Assembly: GCA_009869945.1 (NCBI GenBank)
Contig: WIXG01000007.1
Location: 434,001-498,000, forward strand
Reading direction: 5' to 3'
DNA: 64,000 bases
Source: Mesaphorura yosii
Taxonomy: Eukaryota > Arthropoda > Collembola > Poduromorpha > Tullbergiidae
In this document: piece after piece, positions 1-11,400 of the stretch
Layout: the number at the start of each line of letters is the position of its first letter
How positions within the stretch are numbered: the first letter of the stretch is position 1
Translations under genes and position numbers: made by a program
The notes under the pieces: model-generated
Database searches by the model: none
What the model saw: only the letters and a program-made list of their open reading frames with translations
Told to the model about the DNA's origin: nothing

Positions 1-1725
1 TTGATCTTCGTTCAGGTGTCTGTACATGAAGGCTAATTTGGAGGCCTTTTCATTACCCAGTCGGTTTCGTAGTTTGGATTGGACGAATCCGAGTGTTGAA
101 AAAATTCTTTCAAGTCCTGCGGTTGAAGCGGTGGCAGTGAGGAGCTGCTCACACATGGGGATCCAAGATGCCTTGAGCTGATTAAAATTGAGAAGGTCGT
201 CGTCTAAAGCAAGTGATCGCCACCAGGTTAGAGGAGGGAGCTCACGAAATTGAGGACCAAACATGTGCTTTGGAAATGGTCGGTCACCCGCAGTGAATGC
301 CATCAGAAGGGGAGGAAATGCAGTGTTAATTTCACCAATTCGTTCATAAGCTGCTGCCCGTTGTTCAGTAGTCAGTCTTTCGCCTCGAAATCGGTGATCC
401 AACATGTTGGCCAATAAGTGATTTGGACTCATGGCCATCTTCATTCGGGCTTGGAATTTGTCTTTCACTTGTTTTGGCTGGTCTTGCAATTGGCTCTTGA
501 GCTCGTTCCATATTTCGAAGGCCACTGCGATGGAAGAATTGTCTCTTTGTGCTCGGTCTAGTGCAATTGCAATTGGAATCATTCTGTCTCGAAATTCTTC
601 AGCTTTCCGTACCAAGATCACATCATTCACTAGCTTGTATATGTCCTTGTTGATTTGGCTTCGATGATCTTCACAAATTTGCACCAACCGTCCGCGGTTC
701 TTCAAGTAGGCTCGAACACAGTTCCCCACAGTGTTCCATCTCACTTCAACTGGAATTATTAAATTTGTCCCACCACTTTGAGTGTACCATGCATGTGGAA
801 GGTGAGTGTTTCGAAAATATTTCACTATTTTCACAACAGGTTTTTCAACACTTCCAAGGGTAACGTCTTGGGCAAGCAAGTTCAACAAATGTGCAGAGCA
901 TCCATATTGGATAATGTTAACTTCTTCATTGTTCTGCAGATTTCGTCGAAGCACAGATACATTGGCTGCATTGTCAGTGACAAAGCTTCGGACGTTTACA
1001 CTAAACTCGCTTTCACACTCGTTGATCACTTTAAGGGCCAGTTTGGTCAAGTAATCTGCAGTGTGTGAGTTTCCTGAAGTGTCAATGGATTTGGCTAACA
1101 TCGTGTTTCCGTACATGTCTGTGATTGATGTGCTAACAATAGGGTCCCCACGAACATTTGACCAACCGTCAAGGCACATGGACACTGTTTGTCCGGCGAG
1201 TTTGGACTTGAGTTCTTCGCGAATGGCTTGATAATTTTCTTCGAGTAGCAGGCCGGAGATTTGCTCTTGATTTGGAGGCTTGTAACCTGGTCTGAGCAGA
1301 TTGCAGGCTTTGATGAACTCTTTGTTGTTGGCATGCGAGAATGGTGTATTTGTAGCGTAAAAGAATCTGGCGATTTGGTTGGAAATGTCATTGGCGTAGT
1401 GTTTGGACGTTTGAATAATTGCGTGGTCCTTCTGTGTTGGCAGCACATTGATTTTCATCTTTTTTGGTGGCGGAGGGGCAGAAGTTGGAAGAGTTGGTCC
1501 AGGACTTGTAGGCGTAAAAGTAAGCGTTGCTGTGGTCGGTTCAGGTTGAATCGGAGCCGAAGGATCACCACCAGGACGGTAGCAAATCTCCTTGTGCTTC
1601 TTCATGCGGTCGGGTATGCCTTGCATACCGAGGCCACACTTCTTGCAGGTTGCCCATGTTCCCGTTTTACCGGGTTTTAAGGAACGGTTGAAGTAGTCCC
1701 AAACGGCGTCACTCGTTCTTCCCAT
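1..1725 (-). CDS. hAT transposase (BED finger, C-terminal dimerisation), partial at window edge
   Basis: 575 codons from ATG at 1725 to base 1 with no stop, so the end is off the window. Family members are usually about 600-700 residues, so little is missing. A BED-type zinc finger fills residues 7-48 (VWDYF, then C27-x2-C30, H44-x3-C48). A Pro/Thr-rich linker follows, then the RNase H-like core with CLDGWSN and VTDNAANV, where the catalytic Asp residues of hAT enzymes lie. The last 50 codons hold the dimerisation block with TASTAGLERIFSTLGF. The protein would cut and paste its own element in the nucleus. Because the whole frame is open, this is a real gene of the transposon; the plus-strand frames across it are shadows. 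Confidence 0.92.
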   Translation of the reverse strand, partial: MGRTSDAVWDYFNRSLKPGKTGTWATCKKCGLGMQGIPDRMKKHKEICYRPGGDPSAPIQPEPTTATLTFTPTSPGPTLPTSAPPPPKKMKINVLPTQKDHAIIQTSKHYANDISNQIARFFYATNTPFSHANNKEFIKACNLLRPGYKPPNQEQISGLLLEENYQAIREELKSKLAGQTVSMCLDGWSNVRGDPIVSTSITDMYGNTMLAKSIDTSGNSHTADYLTKLALKVINECESEFSVNVRSFVTDNAANVSVLRRNLQNNEEVNIIQYGCSAHLLNLLAQDVTLGSVEKPVVKIVKYFRNTHLPHAWYTQSGGTNLIIPVEVRWNTVGNCVRAYLKNRGRLVQICEDHRSQINKDIYKLVNDVILVRKAEEFRDRMIPIAIALDRAQRDNSSIAVAFEIWNELKSQLQDQPKQVKDKFQARMKMAMSPNHLLANMLDHRFRGERLTTEQRAAAYERIGEINTAFPPLLMAFTAGDRPFPKHMFGPQFRELPPLTWWRSLALDDDLLNFNQLKASWIPMCEQLLTATASTAGLERIFSTLGFVQSKLRNRLGNEKASKLAFMYRHLNEDQ

Positions 1726-2060
1726 GTTGCACTATAGTCAGTTCAAAAGCACTTCACAGTCCAGTGGATTCAGAAGTACAAACTGAGATTTGTAAATCTA
1801 TCAGCACACTGAACATTCACAAATGATGTTTGGTCCATTGATTAACCACTTAAAAAATTTAGCGAACTAGAACACCAATGCTTAGTTAAGCTTTCGCTTC
1901 TAACACGTTGAGGAGATCAATAAAAACTTTGATGTTTCTCGCTCAACATTCACCCAACAAATGAAAGCAGAAAGGAACCAGTCCTCCTTTTATATGCGTT
2001 GAGGGATTTTTGATTCGGATTTTCCTCATTCCGGGAGAACCGAGGTGGCCTTTTGTTTCT

Positions 2061-2199
2061 TTCATGTTCTGACAAGAAAGTATTGGTTCATGTTCTGACA
2101 AGAAAGCATTGGTTCATGTTCTGACAAGAAAGTTTTGGTTCATGTTCTTTCATGTTCATGTTCGAATATTGAAATTGAACTTTACTTCCTTGTCAGAAC
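2061..2199. repeat. 26-bp tandem repeat in hAT subterminal region
   Basis: Three full copies of a 26-bp unit (ttcatgttctgacaagaaag plus a 6-base spacer) begin at 2061, 2087 and 2113, with a broken fourth at 2139. An inverted core copy (cttgtcagaac) lies at 2189-2199. Arrays of this kind next to hAT ends are known to bind transposase, and that role is inferred here. Confidence 0.8.
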
Positions 2200-2382
2200 A
2201 CGGAAGAAGAAAGAGGTCAACTTGGCTTTCCCAGAATGAGGAAAACTAGCCTAAAATTCCTCAACGCATAGGATTTTAACTCTCTTTGAAAGTTCCAAAG
2301 CCCATTTCGGCTCGATCTTGTCGTATAACAAGTGTATACTTGAAAATTTTGAGAACGAGATTGGTTTCTACGAAGTCTTGAC

Positions 2383-2474
2383 AAAATCGGATAGATATCC
2401 AAAAAATCGGATAGATATCCAAAAAATCGGATTTTTTGGATTTTTTGAAAAAATCATGATTTTTTGAAACCCTG
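2383..2474. repeat. Terminal inverted repeat and 20-bp subterminal repeats of the hAT element
   Basis: A 20-bp unit, aaaatcggatagatatccaa, occurs twice in tandem (from 2383 and 2403) with a third partial copy, and runs into A/T-rich mirror-like sequence and the terminal CAGGGTTTC at 2474. These are likely binding and cleavage sites for the transposase. Confidence 0.75.
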
Positions 2475-3797
2475 CGAATGAGCGACACCGAAAGAAGATG
2501 AAAGCGTTGCAGCATTGAATTTGAGCCAAATGCAGGTTTCCAAAATAGCGACATGTAATTATTTCAATTCGTTGGGAAATTGTGGGATTGCGCGAGGTGT
2601 TGAATGCGTGCACAAAATTATGGTTGTGATTGTGAATCAATGCGAACTCCGGAGCATATGAATTAGTCCAAAATCGTTTACATTTCATGTATAAATTGCA
2701 TTTTCAATGTAAACGGGCTCACTCAAAGGTTGGTTGTAATTTAGCGTAAGAATTCACACCTGATGACAATGCTAAAAATATTTTTGGCATGAGATTTGCT
2801 CTTAATAGATAAAAATGTATGTCATTTCTTCGTATGTCTCTAATTGAAGTGTCTACAAACCCTGGCCTGGCTTGTGAGGTGTGTCTGTACCTGCGAATGA
2901 ATATTTTGAACCATGCTAAATTATATTCTGATGTCTCAAATTAAAATTTTCAAAGACATTAACAAGATTGGTCAATGGAAACCTTGTAGCGTTTAAGATT
3001 TGATGCATTGCATATCAAAGTCCCACAACAAATTCTGTGCAAGTTGGTGCTGTTCATGAGCTAAATGTACGTCTGCTTTATTTAGCCACATCAGCCTATA
3101 AGGAAATACTTAAAGTTATTGGTCATTTACTTGTACTTGTTGCTTGTTCGATTTGGAAATTGCTGAAAACTATACATTCTTATACCTCATTAGTCATTAG
3201 CTCTGCCCATAATTACTGATTGTGTCAATCAATTGGTAGTTACCTAGGTGGACAACATCTAAGTTAGTTAAGTAGTTAGATTATAGGCTAGCAGAATTTT
3301 CTCGGCGCATTGTTGCTTCTGGCTAACTTTGTTGTCATTCCATTCGTTGAACTATTCGCATTAAATTGAAATTCCTATTTGTTAGCAGCTTTTCACGTTT
3401 ATGTTCAGTTGAGAAGTAAGGGTTAATTATTCTCGAAGAACTAATTATTGAATGAATTTTACCAATTATTCACTTGTAACATAATTAAATTTATTGTATT
3501 CTCTTGTGCTGAAACCAAATACCTTCAGAAAATAAACCGATTATTTCTTGAAGAAACTGCGTTGACAGATTAATCATTCAAGAGCAGAAACAAATGTAAC
3601 TCATACTTGAAATTTATTACAAAAACCGAATATCAAAAATAAAGTTAAGTTAATAGTACAGCATAACAGTGAAAGCAATCTGTATAATAGAATTTCGAAG
3701 AAATTGGAACCCGAATCGAATCGAAACTTAAATCTAACAGAAAATAAATGAAATCATTATGAATGTATACTAAGCAAACCAGATTCTTTTCGGTACT
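2475..3797. other. Intergenic, AT-rich
   Basis: No convincing exon, RNA gene or repeat seen. The segment lies between the transposon end and the 3' end of the coiled-coil gene, and probably contains that gene's 3' UTR on the minus strand (AATAAA near 3612). Confidence 0.5.
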
Positions 3798-5060
3798 TTA
3801 CGCCGAGTTGAGCCCTGCAGCAGCCGCGATGAAATGCGTAGCTGCCACGAAAATGAATCCAACTTGACAAACTGTAAAAGCGTTAACAAAAGACTAAAGG
3901 AAGTGAATTAGGTTTTCAGCATCACACAACTGTCATCACAATCGTTGAACTTTACCTTTATTTGATTGCGATTCTCCATTTCGTCGATCAAATTCGTCGT
4001 TCAGCTCCGCCAGATTTTGATGAATACTGTCCAAAAGGTCGAGGCTACGCAACTGATTGACGAAAAGTCGCCGAACATTTCCCTCATGAGTTTTGAGCAA
4101 AGTTAAAAGGTATTTCTCGGTTATATTAAGGCGTCCATCCAGGTAGGTTAGATTATTTGCAGCTTGCCTGAGGCGGTGTTCTGTGTAGTTCTTGAAGTTC
4201 TCATAGTTAATCAATGCATTTTGCAGAACAACTTGAGTTTGGTTAAGCCGAATCTTTAGAATCGTTTGGTTCAGGCCAAGTTGTTGAATATTGTAGTATT
4301 CGTTGTCCTTTACGCGTTGAACAAGTTCCGTCGTAAGTAGGTCTCGTTGCTTGGTCACATTTTGATAGCGTGCTGTCATGCAGTTAAGAGTTAGACCACC
4401 CCGAGTCTCGCAGCCCTTCCAAATGTCAGATATTTTACGTTGTTTTTGAGGCTTTTTCTTTGCAGTTCTGGTTGGGGAAATTGGGCTTGAATAGTGACCA
4501 GACAGAGCTATAACACGGCTGTCAACGCAATTCCCGTTTTCGCACATAGCTATAAAGAACACGACACCGCAGAGTGCGAGCACCAGTAGGATGAACTTAC
4601 AGCAGCCGCCCTCTGAACAGGATGAAGATCCCTAATGTCTTCCGCTTGTATTTACTCTTCGTTGACCAATGCCAGTTCCCGGTTCTGTCGTCCCATTTGA
4701 GCCAGTGACACTTCCGGTGCTGCGTGTTAAAATATTTGTTTCAGTTTTAACTGGGTCTAAATGGAGAATGTTTTCTTTCATCTGACCTAGCCATTCCATG
4801 TTGATCCTTGACACCTTTGTCGTCTCGCTTATCTTGTGCCAACGGATTAGCAGCTTTGAGGATTGACTTTGCTGCTAAATCTCCTAAAACGAGGTAATAT
4901 AGATATATTCACTACCTGTACCTTAGTTATTGGCTTGTAGTGATTCAATTAACACACCTGCCGCCTTGGCTGCAGCCATTCCCTTCCCGCCGGTAGACCC
5001 CAGTCCCAGCCCAGTTGGTGACTGACACTGAACTGGCGTCTGCAGTGAAGTGCCATCCAT
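3798..5060 (-). CDS. Glycosylated coiled-coil membrane protein, unknown family
   Basis: Model: exons 5060-4958, 4883-4815, 4612-3956 and 3871-3798, 903 nt, 300 residues, all GT-AG and in frame. A Gly/Ala/Lys-rich N-terminus of about 57 residues (MDGTSLQTP...) leads to GGCCK and a membrane segment (FILLVLALCGVVFFIAM), suggesting a type II signal anchor with a palmitoylatable Cys pair. The outside part carries a basic stretch, three or four Cys, and a long helical coiled coil with six N-glycosylation sites, all NxT. A strong donor at 3955 splices to a last exon encoding a second hydrophobic segment (VGFIFVAATHFIAAAAG); without that splice the protein ends at KVQRL (stop at 3936). I do not recognise the family. 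An upstream open stretch (5221-5090, also Gly-rich) may be another 5' exon. The start is therefore less certain than the body. Confidence 0.65.
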
Positions 5061-5632
5061 AAACTCGTCCAAAATATTGAACTCCACGCATTTCCAGTGG
5101 CTCCAGCAGCTTCTCCCAAGTCGGCCAAATTCAAATGGCCTCCTAAACCTCCTTTGCCAGCGGGCTTTCCATTGTTATCAATAGGGTCTGATGACAAAGC
5201 ACGGAATACACTGTTCATGCCAAATTCGATAAGGAAGAAGTCGAGGTTGTTGCTAATAACCATTTTAAAGCAGACCCAGTGTTGAGTTAATGAAATCTTT
5301 CGCAAATCCCTTTAGCAGTGCTCACGAATCACGATCTTGTACTTAATTCTGAATCAAATCGAAACGAAAATGGCAAACGCTCTTCGCACGACGACCACAA
5401 CCACGATATGACACGTGAGGACGACAGAGAATCGTACAATCCCTTTGCACTTGTTGGATGACGCACCACACTAGTCACAACACAGCATTCCGCCTTCTAC
5501 GGGTTGGAAAGACTTTCTAGACGCCAATGGTAAAATAAAAAGTATGTTTTCGATCCAGATTCCGATTCCAGTAGCACATGGACTACGATTCCCCCGATCA
5601 CCAACGCTATAGAGCTTTTATTGATATGCATT
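5061..5632. other. Intergenic between coiled-coil gene and D-aspartate oxidase
   Basis: Upstream sequence of the coiled-coil gene. A Gly-rich minus-strand open stretch at 5221-5090 may be an alternative first exon, but no splice in the right phase was found to join it. The AATAAA for the D-aspartate oxidase gene lies on the minus strand at 5622-5617, just past its stop. Confidence 0.45.
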
Positions 5633-7085
5633 TTATAATTTGCTTCGTAATCTAGATTGTAGCTCTTGAACTCCATTTTCGATCAATGCACATACGTCAA
5701 GTGCACATCCCCATGCCAGTGTGATGCCCGACCCGCCGTGACCGTAGTTATGTATGACCTGTAGCCATAAATATCACTGTCATCTCATGGCTCTCCAGCC
5801 AGTATAGCAAAGTATTCGTATTTTGCAAAAAATTCAGCTTACAAGGAACGGCTTTCTTCTCCCGTCGGTCGGTCCCGCGTTGGACTCCATAATTTCCATC
5901 TCCAGTCTGACAGTGGGTCTCGCGGGTCTCAACCCAACCATTTCGTCTATGATCGGAGCAGTCTGAACGAACGAACGGACGCACGTCACAAATGAATAAA
6001 ATATTTACAGATCATGCTCATGCCGCAAACATTCAGAACCCAGCCATGTTACCTTCAATGATGGAATCAGACTAGTGCACGCATTGACAATGGATCTTCT
6101 GTCCCGCTCATCTACGCTAAGATTCCAATCTCGTTCCTGGCGTGTTCCACCGAGAATTACTTTGTGGTGGCTGCAAACAATTAGAATTAAACTCAGCCTA
6201 GTCTAATTCTTGGCATTTGCAACAGTCATTGTTCTCGTTCTCACTTTGGGATGACGTAGCCACCATTGTCCTCGCTTTCATCTAAAATGCAAGCGCACAA
6301 ACCGGGAGCCTTCACCCGCATGATTTGGCCTCGTATTGGATACACCGTCCTGTCGCTCACGAGCTTATGGGCACCGATTCCCGTGCAGTTGACCACAACG
6401 TCAAATTCAGATCCCAGTTCCTGCAGGCTGTCCACACGCTTCTGGATAAGTTTTCCACCAGATTCTTGAAACTTTTTCTGCAGCGCCGGGAGGTACTTGT
6501 TGCATTCGCAGATGATTGTGGTGAAGACGAACCCTTGTCTAAAGAAATCCGAATTTGGCAAAACTTGGTACTTGCAAAAACTTGGTTACTTGTCATTGCC
6601 ACCTTAAATCAGGTTTATTCAGTAGCCTCAATTCTGCAGGTGACATCCTACGAAATCCTAAGACCACGTCCTTCCAGTCTGGCACCGGCCACTCTACGCC
6701 ATCGTTGTTTGCTTTGTAGCACGGCATCAGCGTGATTCCCATTTCCCCGCCTTCGGGTGTATTCCAGAGACGAAGGAGATGTTCGTATGTGTTGCTGGAC
6801 CACTTGCTGCGCGAAAGCAGTATAATAAATTATGATTGTGTTAACATTTAGTGCACCTCAATCGCCGCACACTTTGCAAGCATAATTTGGCACTTACATA
6901 ATGTTTTCTGACGAGTTACCTCCGCACAAGTAAGGCGCCCATAGACCAGCCGCAACATCGCCTGTTGTGTTAGGTGACAATTTCTCTCCGAACAATGTGA
7001 TGTCAACATTCGGGTGCTTTTTCTGGATGCAGTAAGCAGTGCTCAATCCGGATACGCCCGCTCCAATCACCGCGATTTTGACCAT
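5633..7085 (-). CDS. DDO: D-aspartate oxidase
   Basis: Six exons (7085-6898, 6806-6603, 6538-6245, 6170-6053, 5962-5843, 5758-5633) total 1050 nt, 349 residues, the usual length. It oxidises acidic D-amino acids (D-Asp, NMDA, D-Glu) to oxo acids, ammonia and peroxide using FAD. Visible landmarks are the N-terminal dinucleotide motif [18 protein letters not shown], the [13 protein letters not shown] region, [32 protein letters not shown], the substrate-binding block GLRPARP, and [15 protein letters not shown]. The serine/glycine pattern of the last motif is nearer D-aspartate than D-alanine oxidases. The protein ends in Ser-Lys-Leu, a perfect peroxisomal import signal (PTS1). The ATG at 7085 is chosen because the FAD motif must sit at the N-terminus. 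Confidence 0.95.
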
Positions 7086-8429
7086 GATTTCACTGTCAAG
7101 ATCAATTTGACTCTCTGAAGGGCAGTCAGAAGCTGACTGGTACAAAGAATATCAGTTGACCAACTTTCATGTGGAGATAAGTTCGTCTTTCATTCCATTG
7201 AGCATCACACCATCCAAGGTGTCAAGTGATTATTGCCGTTACGGAATTACAAAAGGTCATTTAAGATCATCTCATACAAACATACAAACATAAGCTTCTC
7301 AACCTAGTGCCTCGTATAATTTTCCAGTTCCACACTGACCGCTTGAACTTCATACAATATTGCCATTGCATCATACAAAATATTCTTCATCAATCATCAT
7401 TTTCATCATGTTTCTGTCAAAGGTGGTGACTCAAATTTGGTGAAGTTATGCGATGAGTCCATACAAATTAGTGAAATTGGCAAATCAGCATGTGATCGTG
7501 AACTCCACACCAAACCAGCGCGTGTGGTTTCGACCAATTTACGATGCCTTCGCCCAGTAGGCCCAAGAGAGGTACACAGATTGCACTGGAATGTTAACCA
7601 ACTTTTTGCTGACTGAGATGTGATGAGGTGCCAATGCCAGTGCCAATGCTCGCAACACATAACTACGAGGCGAGGTACAAATCCTCATGTATTCAACTCT
7701 GAATCAAAGAGAGTATTGGGAACAGTCACATTTAACGGTTGATATTGATTTAGTAGAAGACTTGCACTAAATTCGGTAATTCAATGCAAACTATTGTAGT
7801 TCAGATAGTGGCACATGAAATTACATCAATTATGATTCTGAGGCTAAAGCACACCGTGGCATACATTACGTAGTCTTCCAAAAGCCAGATAACCAAATTG
7901 CACGTTGTGTTCAATTCTGGCACATGCATAAGAATGCAGACTGCTCTTCGCATATGAAAATGTTTCATGTCTCACTTTCGGGGTTACGATTACCCTGGGG
8001 AAAGTCCCCGGGCAGTTTTGGAGAGATCCATGAATGGAAACATTCAGTTCCTCATCTACTCGTACACTTCTTTCTAGGCTTGGAATTTAATTATGAGCTG
8101 GGAAGTCAGAGTTATGAGGTTCTAATTGCCGTAGCACAGTTTAATGTGAGAGCCTCTGCATTAGTAGAGAGGTAACACAATGGGGATTACGTTGAGACGT
8201 TTTCATTCGTTTTTTGTTCAATGATTGCCCGTAATGTCTCTTTTGTGCAAATTGGATTTACTTGTTGGTTCGACTTTTGGCTTGATCAGCACAATAATTA
8301 ACAACTTATAATTACAAAAAATATTCTACAAACAACAATGATAGAATTCTTTGGTTAAACTAGTTCCTGATTAATTGTTAGGTACGTTTTTTTGATAACA
8401 CGTCCGTTCATGACCAGCCAGGTCAAATT
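7086..8429. other. Intergenic, upstream of D-aspartate oxidase
   Basis: 1.3 kb between the 5' end of DDO and the 3' end of FAM91A1. I see no exon with splice sites or family similarity. It should contain the DDO promoter (near 7086-7300) and the FAM91A1 3' UTR. Confidence 0.45.
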
Positions 8430-11400
8430 TTAAAATTCTTGCAATTCTCCGTCGCGGAAATAAAAACTCTTGGAAGGAAGCGGCGTCTCGTCAATTATTG
8501 ATGTATTTTCGAGACCCTGAAACGAAATCAGAATTAATCTATTCATTAGCCACAAATCCTTGCTTACTAATTGCATTGTGCTTTTTTACCTGGCATTTAC
8601 TGATGAATTCAGTCAGCTGTACGACAAGTTCCTGATTGGATTTGACCAATAGCTCCAAACTGCGAACACGAGCAGAGAATTTAGTTAATGCAATGCAAAA
8701 GAATCGGCATAGAAATCATGACAGGAAGTCAAGCCGACATATGACTGATATCAAAATAGGCACTTGGCAATGAACGGCTCAAGGAATGATGGCCTGGCAG
8801 CGTATGCGGAACATTTTATCGATCTCTAACAGTTCCAAAATCAGAAAATTCTACATTCTAAATGGTCAACGATATGGACAAAGAACCAAACGACGGCAAC
8901 GACGTGCCAGAGGCCAAATCATCAACGCTATCCACAAAATTGCTTCTTCCTTATTCTCAAATTTCCAAATTGATACTGAAATTAAATATTTCGAGCAAGA
9001 AATACTTACTTCTTTTCTTCCCATAAGCCATTTTCAACAATTATTTCTGTAACAGTTTGGTTAACGGTTGAGTCGAATAGTGGAAGCCCAAAATGACAGT
9101 CCAAAAGTTTCCAATCCTCGAACCAAACTGTGTCATGATTCTCCGAACAGGGCTCTGCAATTTCTGGTATTGCTTTTGGAGTTGATGTGGTGGTTAAATT
9201 CAAGTCGAGTCTTAGCGTCTCTATTTTTTGCTGCCTGGAGTCGTACGTTAGTGGATGCTGAGACAAATCTACCTCCAGCGCGGAGTCCAGCTCGTCCTTG
9301 TAAAGCTTGGCGCACTTTTCGTCGTTAAAGCCGTTCTTAGGCTCGGAAGAATTCGACGCAACTTCTTCATTTTCATCTACCACCGTCGCGGGACCGTATT
9401 CTTCAGTGACATCGTCCAATTTCGTTGTGAAGCCTGATGCACCTTCGAGAGAAGAAGTTGATTTTCCTTTCACGTTCATCATGGTTATGTAGCCGAAATT
9501 ATTTTCCAAGTCCAGAATCGTGCGCAGTTTCTGTATAGAAGGATGGCTAGCCCATTTGGAGTACTTCTGAGCTGCCTCTGAGTACAAATTATCTCCACTG
9601 CCTTTCAAGGCGAGGGGGAATGGAACGACAACGGTTGAAGATTCTGCGTGTCGTCCGTATTCCTAAATCATGGGAGAATAATTAATCCTGTGTCCGGTGA
9701 ACGATTGAAGGTATTGGCGTACCTGAACTAAAACTGCCGAATGACACAAAGCGTCATTAAGTGTGAAAAGGGAATTAACTCCAGGAATGACTCCAGGATC
9801 GTGACCCCAAGACGTAATTAGGTATTTGTTACAGTCATCAAGCTCCTTTGGGAGTTCCTGCAGGATGGAGCCTTGAGCCGGATAAAATACAATCTGAAAT
9901 CTGTCATATCACTGCCATATGCTTTAAACCGAGAAGAGGAGACACTTGCCTCGGGACAAAAATAGCGACGCTGGGCCGCAGTTAATTTTGGAATATAGGA
10001 ATAATTTGAACCATATGGAATTTACATGGGGAATTGGACCAAAGTATGGAATGCTTGGCGAGTAAACTGGCTTGACTTCATGACTAATCGGAGCCATTGC
10101 AACCAATACTCTGGATAAACATTGCATAAATTAATTTCAGTTTGAAGTAATGACCCTTGGTTCAATGGAAAATGAGCTAGAAACTTACGCATAGTTCTTT
10201 GTCAAGAGCCTGGCACAACTTCCTGAATCTAAATTCAACAAACTTTCGCATCTCAGTAAATCCAATGCCATCGAACCAAGTTTTGAATTATTGCGTAGAA
10301 ATAATATTGCCCGTTTTAACGTTTTGGCATGCTCAAAATATCGTAGAGCCTCTCCTTCGCCTTCATTCCAGGATATTTGCTCCAATTCGGTAAGAAAGCA
10401 GTCCAGCGATTCGTCTGACATTTTGCCCACCTCAAACATTGTAACAGCGTGATTCTTAAGACCCGGGGATAAATTTCCCATCTGAGAAATTTTATCAGTA
10501 TTGCATTAACATTTCAACGCGCAAATCTTGTAATTTGTACGATTAGAAACTCACCATGAGGTAAGCGGTTAAAGTACTGTCAAATAAGAAAGCAATTCGT
10601 TTCGCGACAGTATTTATGCTTGTCATTGATTGAGAAGGAGCCAGGAAAGAATGCTCTGACGAAGGTGAAGTAATAGGCTCGTGGCTGTCCGACGTGTCTT
10701 TTAGGTCGCCTTCAGATTCATTTAGTGCCAGCGAAAGCTCATCTGCGATTAACGATTCGTCCGGTGCCACATATGCGCTGCTTCGACTAGTAAAATACAA
10801 GTATACAGAATTAGTAAATTATAAATTGTTCGAACTTGGACATTCGAAGGAAGAATAGAAGTTGCACAGATGATTTATTGCTAATGTTATTACTTACCTT
10901 CGTTGAATGGCATTATTTTGATACTTTTTCCAGGAGGGGTCAAGGTCAGCATAGTCTATCTCTAAATTCTTTTTGTACGCAAATCCTAATCGGCAGTAAA
11001 CTGATATTGCGTTCTTAATTAGTTGTGGTTCGATGTCCAACACAGAAGCAAGCTGAAATCACACAAGATTCAAGAAGTTCATACTTCATAAGAAATCTTG
11101 ACGACCAGTTTGAAGATTCGAGAAATCTGACCAGCCGCTAGACTTTCGACTTACCTCAATTACTTTTGTATGCTCGTCCAAGCTGACAAAAATCTTATAC
11201 AGTAAAGTTTCAAAGTAGTCACCAAGTAATCGGTTCATTACAAAACCTTCCAACGGTGGAACAATAATGTAGTCGTCATCTTGAATGGGTACATCCAAAT
11301 ATATTAATCCTTTGATGTACAGACAATGGACACAATCATAGTCCAGGACTCCCGCACGCTGTGCGCCATTGTCAATCAAGTAATCAATAAGCTTCTTCTC

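Larger units (their letters stand above)
1..2474 (-). mobile_element. hAT-superfamily DNA transposon, right part (5' end)
   Basis: The element runs leftwards and is cut by the window edge. Its outer 5' end is the inverted repeat whose minus strand reads CAGGGTTTCAAAAAATC, ending at 2474; CAGGGTT-type termini are typical of hAT elements. The next 8 bases outward (2475-2482, cgaatgag) would be one copy of the 8-bp target duplication, but the other end lies outside the window, so this is untested. Inside lie a noncoding subterminal zone with short direct and inverted repeats (2061-2430) and then one uninterrupted transposase frame (1725 to 1). No damage is seen, so the copy looks young and possibly active or recently active. 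The family call is firm; activity is inference. Confidence 0.9.

Noticed and set aside
9900-9965. GC-AG intron in FAM91A1 (CCCGAG|GCAAGT)
   Set aside because: That donor gives a frame with a stop in the next exon; the GTGTCT donor one base triplet later with the earlier AG keeps the family reading.
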